This document shows positions 1 to 7,497 of a stretch of 64,000 bases of DNA, piece after piece (within the stretch, counting starts at the first letter, position 1; each line of letters opens with the position of its first letter). The translations under genes and the position numbers were made by a program. Origin of the DNA: Paenibacillus sinensis (lineage in GTDB: Bacteria; Bacillota; Bacilli; Paenibacillales; Paenibacillaceae); the NCBI RefSeq assembly GCF_019904155.1, contig NZ_JAHCMB010000121.1:124001-188000 (forward strand), in the 5' to 3' direction. Under the pieces are notes generated by a model. That model made no database searches. It worked only from the letters and a program-made list of their open reading frames with translations, and had not been told where the DNA came from.

Positions 1-158
1 CAAGTATAGAAGTGCTGAGGGACAGGAACGCAATAATGTTGTCTGATGACTTCAATCGGGTGAATGACCTGGACAATCTGTGGATGGAACTCTTTCTCAA
101 TTATTGTTTGCGGCGGATCGACAACGGTCTGAGTCGGACAATCAGGGCAAAATGTCAT
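1..158 (-). CDS. CotD-like spore coat protein, 3' end outside window
   Basis: The visible 52 codons begin with MTFCPDCPTQTVVDPP and continue with HPQIVQVIHPIEVI and CVPVPQHFYT. Cys-, His- and Pro-rich sequence with repeated HP motifs is typical of the CotD family of inner spore coat proteins, which are packed into the coat by the mother cell late in sporulation. The start codon is preceded by a strong AAGGAGG site about 8 bases upstream. The gene reads off the left edge, so its length and C-terminus are unknown. The family call rests on composition and short motifs only. Confidence 0.5.
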   Translation of the reverse strand, partial: MTFCPDCPTQTVVDPPQTIIEKEFHPQIVQVIHPIEVIRQHYCVPVPQHFYT

Positions 159-188
159 TCTTAAGCTCCTCCTTTATCGAATATAGGA

Positions 189-198
189 TAGTATACGC
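189..198 (-). promoter_or_regulatory. possible sigma-K -10 element
   Basis: On the minus strand GCGTATACTA differs at one position from the sigma-K -10 pattern GCATAnnnTA. It lies about 30 bases upstream of the coat gene start. CotD genes are known sigma-K targets. No clear -35 AC dinucleotide at ideal spacing was found, so this is tentative. Confidence 0.25.
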
Positions 199-447
199 AG
201 GGTGCAGAAGCCTGGACTGTTCATTTGTCTATATCGGGAGTTAGGATTTAGGCATTTTCTGAAGCATGCCGGCGGCAGGAGGAAACTCGCGTCTAGATGT
301 ACCTTTTTCCCCGGATCATGCTTATAGGCGTATCCTATTAATATGATAGATTCCATATCTTTGTCCTTTTGTACGGGGTATGTTACAACAGTATACAGAA
401 GAACTATGTCCGCACGTCATGCGGAAACAACCTGAGGAGTGACGAAG

Positions 448-1527
448 ATGAGTGAAGTGAAGAAGATCGCCGTAATCGCAGGCGACGGAATCGGTCCGGA
501 AGTTGTGGCGGAAGCCGAGAAGGTGCTGAAAGTTACCGAGGAGGTATTCGGCTACAAATTCGAAACCGAGCATGCGCTGTTCGGCGGTATTGCAATCGAT
601 AAGAAGGGAACACCGCTGCCAGAGGATACACTCGCGATCTGTAAGAGCGCGGATGCCGTTCTGCTCGGTGCAGTAGGCGGTCCTCAATGGGACAACAATC
701 CGAAGGAGCTGCGTCCGGAGACTGGACTTCTCGGAATCCGCAAAGCTCTCGGCCTGTTCTCGAACCTCCGTCCGGCGGTCGTGTTCGATTGCCTGAAGGA
801 AGCCTCCACGCTGAAGCCTGAAGTGCTGGAAGGCACCGATCTGATGGTCGTGCGCGAGCTCACGGGGGGCATCTACTTCGGGGACAAGCTTCGCCGTCAG
901 GGCAAGCAGGGCGAAGAAGCCGTAGACACCTGCGTATACAATGTGACAGAGGTAGAGCGCATTGTCCGCCAGGCCTTTGAGATCGCAGGCAAACGCCGCA
1001 AGAAGCTGGCTTCCGTAGACAAGGCGAACGTACTGGAGACTTCCCGTCTCTGGCGCGAAGTGGTCATCCGCATCGCTCCCGAATATCCGGAAGTGGAGCT
1101 GGAGCATGTGCTGGTCGACAACTGCGCCATGCAGTTGCTGCGCCGTCCGTCGAGCTTTGACGTTATCGTTACCGAGAACATGTTCGGCGACATTCTGAGC
1201 GACGAGGCAGCCATGCTGACGGGCTCCATCGGCATGCTGGCATCCGCCTCCCTCGGAGAAGGCAGCTACGGCCTCTATGAGCCGGTACACGGCTCTGCGC
1301 CTGACATTGCTGGCCAGGGATTAGCGAACCCGATCGCAACGATCCTGTCCGTAGCGCTCATGTTCCGCCTGACGTTCGGATACGACGATGCGGCCGATGC
1401 CATTGAAGCGGCTGTAGCCCAGGTTCTGGATGCCGGGCACCGTACGAGCGATATCGCCGTGGACAAGAGCAAGGCGCTCAGCACGAGCGAAATGGGCGAT
1501 CTCATTGTAGCCGCTATCCGCAAATAA
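448..1527 (+). CDS. leuB: 3-isopropylmalate dehydrogenase
   Basis: Catalyses NAD-dependent oxidative decarboxylation of 3-isopropylmalate to 2-oxoisocaproate in leucine biosynthesis in the cytoplasm. The 359-residue product has the family hallmarks: GDGIGPEVV at the N-terminus, [27 protein letters not shown], the metal and substrate region [10 protein letters not shown] and [16 protein letters not shown], and the NAD-binding loop [22 protein letters not shown] nine bases upstream is in frame, but the ATG at 448 is correctly placed 9 bases after CTGAGGAG. Length is normal for the family. No other leu gene lies in the window, and no clear terminator follows the stop. Confidence 0.97.
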   Translation: MSEVKKIAVIAGDGIGPEVVAEAEKVLKVTEEVFGYKFETEHALFGGIAIDKKGTPLPEDTLAICKSADAVLLGAVGGPQWDNNPKELRPETGLLGIRKALGLFSNLRPAVVFDCLKEASTLKPEVLEGTDLMVVRELTGGIYFGDKLRRQGKQGEEAVDTCVYNVTEVERIVRQAFEIAGKRRKKLASVDKANVLETSRLWREVVIRIAPEYPEVELEHVLVDNCAMQLLRRPSSFDVIVTENMFGDILSDEAAMLTGSIGMLASASLGEGSYGLYEPVHGSAPDIAGQGLANPIATILSVALMFRLTFGYDDAADAIEAAVAQVLDAGHRTSDIAVDKSKALSTSEMGDLIVAAIRK

Positions 1528-1616
1528 ATTCGCCGATAATTAGCGTGGCTCAGCCCGGAACGAATTAGCGGGAATATTTGCGCGTGAAGTAACCCATAAC
1601 AGGTGAAATGAAACGG

Positions 1617-1644
1617 TTGTCACAAAATTCTGCTTATTTATAAT
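1617..1644 (+). promoter_or_regulatory. sigma-A promoter of the peroxiredoxin gene
   Basis: TTGTCA (1617-1622, 5 of 6 to consensus) and a perfect TATAAT (1639-1644) are separated by 16 bases. The PerR box begins inside this -10 element, so repressor binding would block polymerase. A second, weaker pair TTGACT (1672-1677) and TACCAT (1695-1700) with a 17-base spacer lies downstream and could give PerR-independent basal expression. Confidence 0.75.
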
Positions 1645-1652
1645 AATTATAA
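1638..1652. promoter_or_regulatory. PerR box
   Basis: TTATAATAATTATAA is a perfect 7-1-7 palindrome and matches the Bacillus PerR consensus TTATAATnATTATAA at every position. It overlaps the -10 of the promoter at 1617-1644 and lies about 170 bases upstream of a peroxiredoxin gene, the classic PerR target. The perfect match favours PerR over Fur or Zur, whose boxes have GAT or TCG at the ends. Confidence 0.88.
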
Positions 1653-1822
1653 AAAAATAATGACTGTAATATTGACTTTGATTTTGTACGATGATACCAT
1701 TTGGTTTGTAGCAACCGAGAGGTAAGCACATCCATAATAATCAAGGAAGACATCGACTGAATTCTGCATCCGGCAGGGTCCGGCGAACGTTTTTCTTACA
1801 TAATCAAAGGAGGATTTTAGCA

Positions 1823-2362
1823 ATGGCAGAACGTTTGGTAGGCAAACCGGCTCCAGATTTCACCATGGAGACCGCAACAGGGGACGGTAAGGAATTCGGC
1901 AAGGTCAGCTTGTCCGACTATCGCGGCAAATGGCTGGTATTCTTCTTCTATCCTCTGGATTTCACTTTCGTGTGCCCGACTGAAATCACGGCTCTGAGTG
2001 AAGCGGCCGATCAATTCACAGAGCTTGACACTGAAATTCTCGGCGTCAGCGTGGATTCGATTCACAGCCATAAAGCCTGGATCAACGCATCCAAAGAAGC
2101 CGGCGGTCTTGGCCAAATCAACTTCCCGCTCGCTTCCGATATCACGAAGAAGGTTGCAGCCGATTACGGCGTGCTGATCGAAGAAGAAGGCGTCGCTCTC
2201 CGCGGTCTCTTCATCATCGATCCGGAAGGCGAACTGAAATATCAGGTTGTTAACCATAACGACGTAGGCCGCAGCGTGGAAGAGACTCTGCGCGTGCTGC
2301 AAGCTCTGCAATCGGGCGGTCTGTGCCCGATGAACTGGAAACCTGGCGACAAGAACCTGTAA
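1823..2362 (+). CDS. 2-Cys peroxiredoxin (AhpC/Prx1 family)
   Basis: Thiol peroxidase that reduces hydrogen peroxide and organic hydroperoxides. The 179-residue cytoplasmic protein has the peroxidatic cysteine C51 in FTFVCPTE and the resolving cysteine C168 in GGLCPMNW, so it is a typical 2-Cys enzyme. The start has a strong AAGGAGG upstream. The gene is alone between a PerR-controlled promoter and a strong terminator. No ahpF partner is adjacent, so electrons may come from thioredoxin or an AhpF encoded elsewhere. AhpC and Prx1 types are hard to separate by eye, so I give no gene symbol. Confidence 0.93.
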   Translation: MAERLVGKPAPDFTMETATGDGKEFGKVSLSDYRGKWLVFFFYPLDFTFVCPTEITALSEAADQFTELDTEILGVSVDSIHSHKAWINASKEAGGLGQINFPLASDITKKVAADYGVLIEEEGVALRGLFIIDPEGELKYQVVNHNDVGRSVEETLRVLQALQSGGLCPMNWKPGDKNL

Positions 2363-2403
2363 TTGAAGGTTTGACCGGCCACAGTTCTTTGAGAAGGTAA
2401 TGA

Positions 2404-2445
2404 AAGCCTCCTTCCGGATTTGCATCCGGTTAAGGAGGCTTTTTG
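2404..2445 (+). terminator. rho-independent terminator after peroxiredoxin
   Basis: AAGCCTCCTT (2404-2413) pairs with AAGGAGGCTT, with an inner CCGGAT/ATCCGG stem, and is followed by a T run. It lies about 40 bases after the stop codon. Confidence 0.9.
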
Positions 2446-2604
2446 TACCCGGACGGGTATTAATGCCTGCCGATGTTTGAAAATGGGCGAAAGGGTTAAG
2501 ATAAATCTTGAATCGGCAGGGATTTCGGCTGTCTCTGTCAAATATAATAACTAAAGGCGGAAAGTGAATTATACGCCGAAGCGTCCTAAGGAGGGTGAAC
2601 AATC

Positions 2605-3012
2605 ATGAGTTTTTGTTGCGGAGCGAGTATGGTAGGTACGAAGGGAACACTGAAGCATTATCGCACCCAAGTCCATAATGTTCCCCTGCTTTATTGCCCG
2701 GTATGCCATCGGGTTGAGGTTCATTACAAGGTTGAGAACGAATATGAAATTCTGGCCGAGTATGCTCATGGAGATGGCGTAACGGATGTAGACTTTCAGG
2801 ACTACGTGATGGAAGACGAAGAGTCGATCTTCGAGAATGTCGTCAATATGGAGAGCGAAGATACGTTGTCCGTGCTTCGCAGCCAGATCGATATGTCGCT
2901 TGACCTGCTGGCAGTAGCGAAACAGATCGGCGATACCAAATGGGAGAGAGAGCTGAAGAAACGGCTTGCAGTTATGAGCCAGCGGCGTCACCGTCTTCAG
3001 CAGAAAGCATAG
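2605..3012 (+). CDS. conserved hypothetical CxxC protein
   Basis: A 135-residue protein I do not recognise as a named gene. The N-terminal 35 residues carry CC (residues 4-5) and CPVC, which could bind zinc in the manner of YgiT-type fingers. The middle is acidic (YVMEDEESIFENV), and the C-terminus is helical and basic (KWERELKKRLAVMSQRRHRLQQ). The start is well defined by AAGGAGG nine bases upstream. A TATAAT at 2543-2548 may be its -10, but no good -35 fits. It is monocistronic. A cytoplasmic zinc-binding or nucleic-acid-associated role is possible but unproven. Confidence 0.8.
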   Translation: MSFCCGASMVGTKGTLKHYRTQVHNVPLLYCPVCHRVEVHYKVENEYEILAEYAHGDGVTDVDFQDYVMEDEESIFENVVNMESEDTLSVLRSQIDMSLDLLAVAKQIGDTKWERELKKRLAVMSQRRHRLQQKA

Positions 3013-3396
3013 AAGAGCATGCTCGAACTTATTTATCGGTAACGGGGCCTCGGCGGGATGCAGGGGTCTTTTTTGTTATTTGGTTGTTGATCCAGAAGTG
3101 TTTCTTGCTGTTTGTTTCGACAAAAACTGCTTTTTTCGCCTAAGTGTGCGTAACTTTAGAATCATTTTCCTTTTTTTAAGCCATTCGACAGTATATCCGG
3201 TTGCGTATATGGCTTTAATTGGATATGATTGGAATATGAATAGATGCATCCACTAACTGAATAAAAGCGTTTGCCGAAGTCATTTGCGGCTTCCTACATA
3301 GGATAAGGACCGGTTCATCAAGATTGAGGTCGTAGATTACATGTACGTTTGGTTGTCCTGCTTCGTCCATTTCAGTTGAAGGGGGAACTTCACATC
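3013..3396. other. intergenic region with candidate kinase promoter
   Basis: No gene is visible. A run of T at about 3069-3074 follows only a weak stem and is at best a poor terminator. The useful element is TTGCGT (3201-3206) and TATGAT (3224-3229) with a 17-base spacer, a plausible promoter for the sensor kinase that leaves a leader of roughly 160 bases. Confidence 0.45.
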
Positions 3397-4512
3397 GTGT
3401 TACATGAAATTCAGGAAAGCCGGCTTTTAACAGCGCGAACGTTCCAGGCCGGGCTTCTGGACCGTACATACGAGAGTGTTCTGGAGCATATTGACAGTGG
3501 CGTGATGTTGTTTGATGAGGACGGGATTCTTACTTTCGCTAACGCTCGCGCATATGGGATGCTCGAACTTCAGCACTATTCGTTGGCAGGACGTTCATTG
3601 GTTTTTTTACTGACCCATCCAGTCTTGAGCCGTCAGAAGAGAAAGCAGCTGCTCCACCTGTACCGGGAGACTGTGTACAAAGGCAGAAGCGCTCATGAAT
3701 TCTCCGATGAATATGGCCGTTACTGGCAGGTAGCCGCTTTCTATGGACCGGAGATGAACGGCAGCTATTTGTTTTTTATTAAAGAGATTTCCGAATATAA
3801 GCAAATTGAGCGCACCGCCTATCAGAATGATAACCTGGCTATGCTCGGCAAATTATCCGCATCGATTGCTCATGAGATCCGTAATCCACTGACCGCGATC
3901 CGCGGATTTATTCAACTGCTGCGTCCTCACCTTCAAGGACTTGGCAAAGAAGAGTATGCCAAGATTATCCTGGCGGAAATTGATCGTGCCAATGACATCC
4001 TTCACGAATTCCTGTCATCGTCCAAGCCATCCTCACCTAAAGCTTCATTGATTACGGTTTCCGATTTGCTGAAGGAAGTGATTCTGCTTACCGAGAGCGA
4101 GGTGCTGATGAAAGGCTGCCAGATTGAATTTACGGGCACTGCCGGCGATCTGTGCCTCTACGCCGATGTGAAGCAGATCAAGCAAGTGCTTATCAACATG
4201 ATCCGGAATGCGCTGGAGGCTACCACCGACCGGGTAGACGGCGTAATGGGCCGGATTGAGCTAAGCGCGGACAGAGACGGCAATGAAGTGCGGATATCCG
4301 TTGCCGATAACGGGAAGGGCATGGACACCTGCACCCTGAACCGGCTGTTCCACCAATTCTTCACGACCAAGGAGAATGGAACGGGCCTCGGGCTGTCTGT
4401 CAGCGACCGGATTATCAAGAACCATGGCGGACACATCTCCGTTACCAGCCGGCTTAACGAGGGAACATGCTTTATCGTTTCTCTCCCGCTGACAACGGGC
4501 TACAAGGCTTGA
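3397..4512 (+). CDS. PAS-domain sensor histidine kinase
   Basis: A 371-residue kinase with an N-terminal PAS sensor (about residues 30-140), a HisKA dimerisation domain with phospho-acceptor H159 in SIAHEIRNPL, and a HATPase domain with N box (NMIRNALEA), G1 (DNGKGM), F box and G2 (GTGLGLSV). No membrane segment is evident, so it is probably cytoplasmic, like the KinA/KinE sporulation kinases. That assignment is by architecture only. GTG at 3397 is preceded by AAGGGGG at good spacing; an upstream in-frame TTG at 3349 lacks such a site. No response regulator is adjacent, which makes it an orphan kinase and fits the phosphorelay idea. Confidence 0.85.
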   Translation: MLHEIQESRLLTARTFQAGLLDRTYESVLEHIDSGVMLFDEDGILTFANARAYGMLELQHYSLAGRSLVFLLTHPVLSRQKRKQLLHLYRETVYKGRSAHEFSDEYGRYWQVAAFYGPEMNGSYLFFIKEISEYKQIERTAYQNDNLAMLGKLSASIAHEIRNPLTAIRGFIQLLRPHLQGLGKEEYAKIILAEIDRANDILHEFLSSSKPSSPKASLITVSDLLKEVILLTESEVLMKGCQIEFTGTAGDLCLYADVKQIKQVLINMIRNALEATTDRVDGVMGRIELSADRDGNEVRISVADNGKGMDTCTLNRLFHQFFTTKENGTGLGLSVSDRIIKNHGGHISVTSRLNEGTCFIVSLPLTTGYKA

Positions 4513-4540
4513 TACATCCCGAAGGAATAAGAGCACATAG

Positions 4541-4578
4541 AAAGGCTGTGACGCCCACAGAGGGCGCACAGCCTTTTT
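4541..4578. terminator. bidirectional terminator
   Basis: AAAGGCTGTG (4541-4550) pairs with CACAGCCTTTTT, with an inner CGCCC/GGGCG stem. It ends the sensor kinase transcript. On the minus strand the same hairpin is followed by TTTCTAT and may also stop the feo operon. Confidence 0.85.
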
Positions 4579-4687
4579 AAAATAGAATATAAGGGATAAG
4601 AACAGCAGGTCCGGAGATCAGAGCGAGCGGTCCGTCAAGATGCGGTTGCTTACTAGGGACATACCCGTCTTGCCAGGGAGTCAAACA

Positions 4688-4909
4688 TTACATACCGGTC
4701 TGCCCGCTGTGCTTCAGGATGCTGGAAGGCGGATTTTCCTGGGTTCCGCAGCAGGACAGCGGTGAATTCATGGAAGCTGCCGAGCAGGTTTTTCCTTTGT
4801 CGCAGCCCGCGCAGGCGCCCTTCTTGCCTTTTTGGACATGCCGGTAAATAACCCAGCCCGAATAGCCGAAGATAGCGGCAGCGATCAATATATTAACCAA
4901 TACGTTCAT
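4688..4909 (-). CDS. FeoB-associated Cys-rich membrane protein
   Basis: A 73-residue protein with one N-terminal membrane helix (VLVNILIAAAIFGYSGWVIY) followed by a short basic stretch and a cysteine-rich tail (CAGCDKGKTC, LSCCG). This is the layout of the FeoB-associated Cys-rich family that follows feoB in many Firmicutes. It may bind iron or assist the FeoB pore at the membrane; its biochemical role is unknown. GTGAGGAA precedes the start, and the gene lies 39 bases downstream of feoB as the last gene of the operon. Confidence 0.85.
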   Translation of the reverse strand: MNVLVNILIAAAIFGYSGWVIYRHVQKGKKGACAGCDKGKTCSAASMNSPLSCCGTQENPPSSILKHSGQTGM

Positions 4910-4948
4910 CTTGGTTTCCTCACTTTCGCGTATAAAGACATGATGGAA

Positions 4949-6961
4949 TCAGGCGAATCCCAGCAGACGTCCTCCCTGATAAATGACCAGGCTGACGATA
5001 TAGGCCAACACGACGGCATAGCCGATGGAGAACAGGGTCCATTTCCATGAAGCTGTCTCTTTCTTGATAACACCGACCGTAGCCAGGCAGGGGGTGTACA
5101 GCAGAATGAAGACCATGAAGCTTACCGAACTTAGAGGCGTGAACATCTGGGAGATGAGCGCATTCAGACCGGCGCCTTCCTGGGTGTTGTAAATGATGCT
5201 CATCGTTGATACGACAACCTCTTTGGCCAGGAATCCGGGAACCAGCGTGGAGCCTGCCTGCCAGAATCCGAAGCCGAGCGGTTGGAGCAGAGGAGCGATC
5301 ATACCGCCGAACTTGGCGAGGAAGCTGTGGTCCATATCGACGTTAACTCCGCTCGGACCGACATAGGACATGATCCAGATGATGACCGAGCCTGCCAAAA
5401 TAATGGTTCCCGCTTTGCGAAGGAAGCCTTTACCCTTCTCCCAGGTGCTGCGGGACAGCGATTTAAGCTGCGGCATCCGGTAAGGCGGAAGCTCGATCAC
5501 GAATATGGATGACTCGTTCTTGAACAAGTACTTGGAGAACAGCTTGCACAGCAGAAGCGCGAACACGATTCCCAATGCGTACATGGTCATGATTACCGCG
5601 GCCTGGTTGGCAGGGAAGAAGACGGCTGCGAACAGCAGATATACCGGAAGCCGTGCGGAACAAGACATAAGCGGCAGTAGAAGTGTGGTCAGCATCCGGT
5701 CTTTGGGCTGCTCAATGCTGCGTGCGGCCATGATGGCTGGCACATTGCAGCCGAAGCCGATGATGAAAGGGATAAACGCCTTGCCGTTCAGCCCCATCCG
5801 TTCCATGATACTGTCCATGACGAGACTGACACGGGCCATGTAACCGGAATCCTCGACGAAGGAAATGATTAGGAAGAGGATGAAGATTTGCGGGACAAAG
5901 ACGATAACTCCGCCGACCCCGCCGATGATGCCGTCGATAATCAGGGCATGCAGGAAATCGGAGGCTCCTATAGAATCCAGAAGTGAGGTCGCTCCGCTGC
6001 TAATCGGGCCTGAAATGAGGCTGTCGAGCAGATCGGAGAGCGGCGCTCCTACCCATTCGAAGGTGGTCTTGAACAGCACGTACATAAACGCTATAAAAAT
6101 AGGCAGTCCCAGATAACGGTTGGTGAGCACGGCATCCAGACGCTCAGTCAGATTATGCGGTTTGATGCCTGACGCATCCAGTGCTTCGAAGCATAAAGTC
6201 CGGATATATTCAGTGCGTATGGAGCGGATCCACTGTGGAAGGGTAAGGGCGAACTTCTTGATCTGCAGTTCGCTCTGACAAGAGCTGCGGATGGATGTCA
6301 GCTTCTGGATATCAACCTTACCGTTCAGGGTTTGCGCGATGACCGGATTCTGCTCCAGAAATTGCAGAGCGACCCAGCGGGGGTTGGGAAGGCCGGAAAT
6401 TGAACTCAGTTCGCGTTCGATGGCGGATACGGCTTGTTCGACCACAGGACCGTAATCCAGCCTGAATGTAACGGGCGGGATATCGGCGGAGCTTTCAAGC
6501 ATGCTGAGCACTTGAGCGCTGCCTTTCCCTGTTCTGGCAACCAGCGGCAGTACGGTGACGCCAAGCCGCCTCTGAAGGGCTTCAGGATCGACGATAATGC
6601 CTCTGGATTTGGCGACATCGACCATATTAAGACCGATTACGGTTGGCCTCCCATACTCCAGAAGCTGAACGGTCAGCATCAGATTGCGTTCAAGCTGGGA
6701 CGCATCCACTATATTGACAAGTGCTTCAGGAGCTTCCTCCAGCAGATACTGGGTGGCTACCCCTTCGTCGCGGGAGAGGGGGTGAAGAGAATAAATGCCG
6801 GGCAAATCGATCAGCGTGCCTGCTCCGTTCTTCAGATCGCCGACCTTCTTCTCAACCGTGACGCCTGCCCAGTTCCCTACATATTCATAGGATGAAGTCA
6901 GTGTATTAAAAAGTGAAGTCTTACCGGTATTGGGATTTCCAAGAAGTGCGATCGAACTCAT
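4949..6961 (-). CDS. feoB: ferrous iron transport protein B
   Basis: Membrane Fe(II) transporter with a GTPase domain. The 670-residue product begins MSSIALLGNPNTGKTSLFN (G1 motif, residues 8-15), followed by G3 DLPG and G4 NMVD, and then a membrane part with the paired Gate motifs (GFGCNVPAI and PLMSCSARLPVY). The ATG overlaps the feoA stop as ATGA, so the two are translationally coupled. A longer reading frame upstream lies inside feoA and is not used. Iron limitation, through the upstream Fur-like box, probably controls the operon. Confidence 0.97.
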   Translation of the reverse strand: MSSIALLGNPNTGKTSLFNTLTSSYEYVGNWAGVTVEKKVGDLKNGAGTLIDLPGIYSLHPLSRDEGVATQYLLEEAPEALVNIVDASQLERNLMLTVQLLEYGRPTVIGLNMVDVAKSRGIIVDPEALQRRLGVTVLPLVARTGKGSAQVLSMLESSADIPPVTFRLDYGPVVEQAVSAIERELSSISGLPNPRWVALQFLEQNPVIAQTLNGKVDIQKLTSIRSSCQSELQIKKFALTLPQWIRSIRTEYIRTLCFEALDASGIKPHNLTERLDAVLTNRYLGLPIFIAFMYVLFKTTFEWVGAPLSDLLDSLISGPISSGATSLLDSIGASDFLHALIIDGIIGGVGGVIVFVPQIFILFLIISFVEDSGYMARVSLVMDSIMERMGLNGKAFIPFIIGFGCNVPAIMAARSIEQPKDRMLTTLLLPLMSCSARLPVYLLFAAVFFPANQAAVIMTMYALGIVFALLLCKLFSKYLFKNESSIFVIELPPYRMPQLKSLSRSTWEKGKGFLRKAGTIILAGSVIIWIMSYVGPSGVNVDMDHSFLAKFGGMIAPLLQPLGFGFWQAGSTLVPGFLAKEVVVSTMSIIYNTQEGAGLNALISQMFTPLSSVSFMVFILLYTPCLATVGVIKKETASWKWTLFSIGYAVVLAYIVSLVIYQGGRLLGFA

Positions 6962-7200
6962 GACACATTCACCGTAATCTTGGAAGCTTCGTTTCGCCGG
7001 ATGGCCAGAAGCTGGCCGTTGCATTCCAGCATGACAGGTCCGAAGAATGGGCCTTTGCCTTTGAGACAGACCTTGCAGCCTTCTGAAACGCCGAGGTCCG
7101 CCAGACGCCGCTGAAGGACAGGATTCATTCCTTCAATTCCCTGAATGGAGCCGCTCGAACCGATCTGCAGTTGCATTAATTGACAAATTGAAGCAATCAT
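6958..7200 (-). CDS. feoA: ferrous iron transport protein A
   Basis: An 80-residue SH3-like FeoA domain protein that supports FeoB function. Motifs include IGSSGSIQGIEG, RRLADLGVSEG and GPVMLECNGQLLAIRRNEASKI. The start at 7200 is chosen because GGAGGG lies just upstream; longer in-frame starts up to 7293 would add residues not found in this family. It is the first gene of feoA-feoB-Cys-rich protein. Confidence 0.93.
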   Translation of the reverse strand: MIASICQLMQLQIGSSGSIQGIEGMNPVLQRRLADLGVSEGCKVCLKGKGPFFGPVMLECNGQLLAIRRNEASKITVNVS

Positions 7201-7222
7201 CCTTAATCCCTCCGGTGGAGAC

Positions 7223-7237
7223 TGATAATCAATCTCA
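7223..7237. promoter_or_regulatory. Fur-like box upstream of feoA
   Basis: TGATAATCAATCTCA matches the 7-1-7 Fur pattern TGATAATnATTATCA at 12 of 14 specified positions. It lies 23-37 bases upstream of the feoA start codon, where a Fur operator is expected. A matching promoter on the minus strand was not clear. Confidence 0.6.
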
Positions 7238-7497
7238 TTTCGTTTTTTGTAATTTAGCACGTTTTCATTAGAATTTACAGTGATTTTCATCACACGGATT
7301 TTGACGGTCTCTTGCTATGGAAAAAGCTTCGGTTCGGCGCTGTTGGGTCTTTGGAACTTTTTCTTCCGGAAGTGGTAGTCCGCGTATCACAAGTTTGGCG
7401 AATATAGCTGTAACTTTATCATGAAGCCATACCGATATTTATTAGTAGAGATAAAAAAGAATGATCGAAAAAATACGGAAATCAGACGCGAGGGCTT

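Noticed and set aside
322-1290. 322-codon frame antisense to leuB
   Set aside because: leuB is unmistakable on the + strand; the antisense product has no domain and arises from codon bias.
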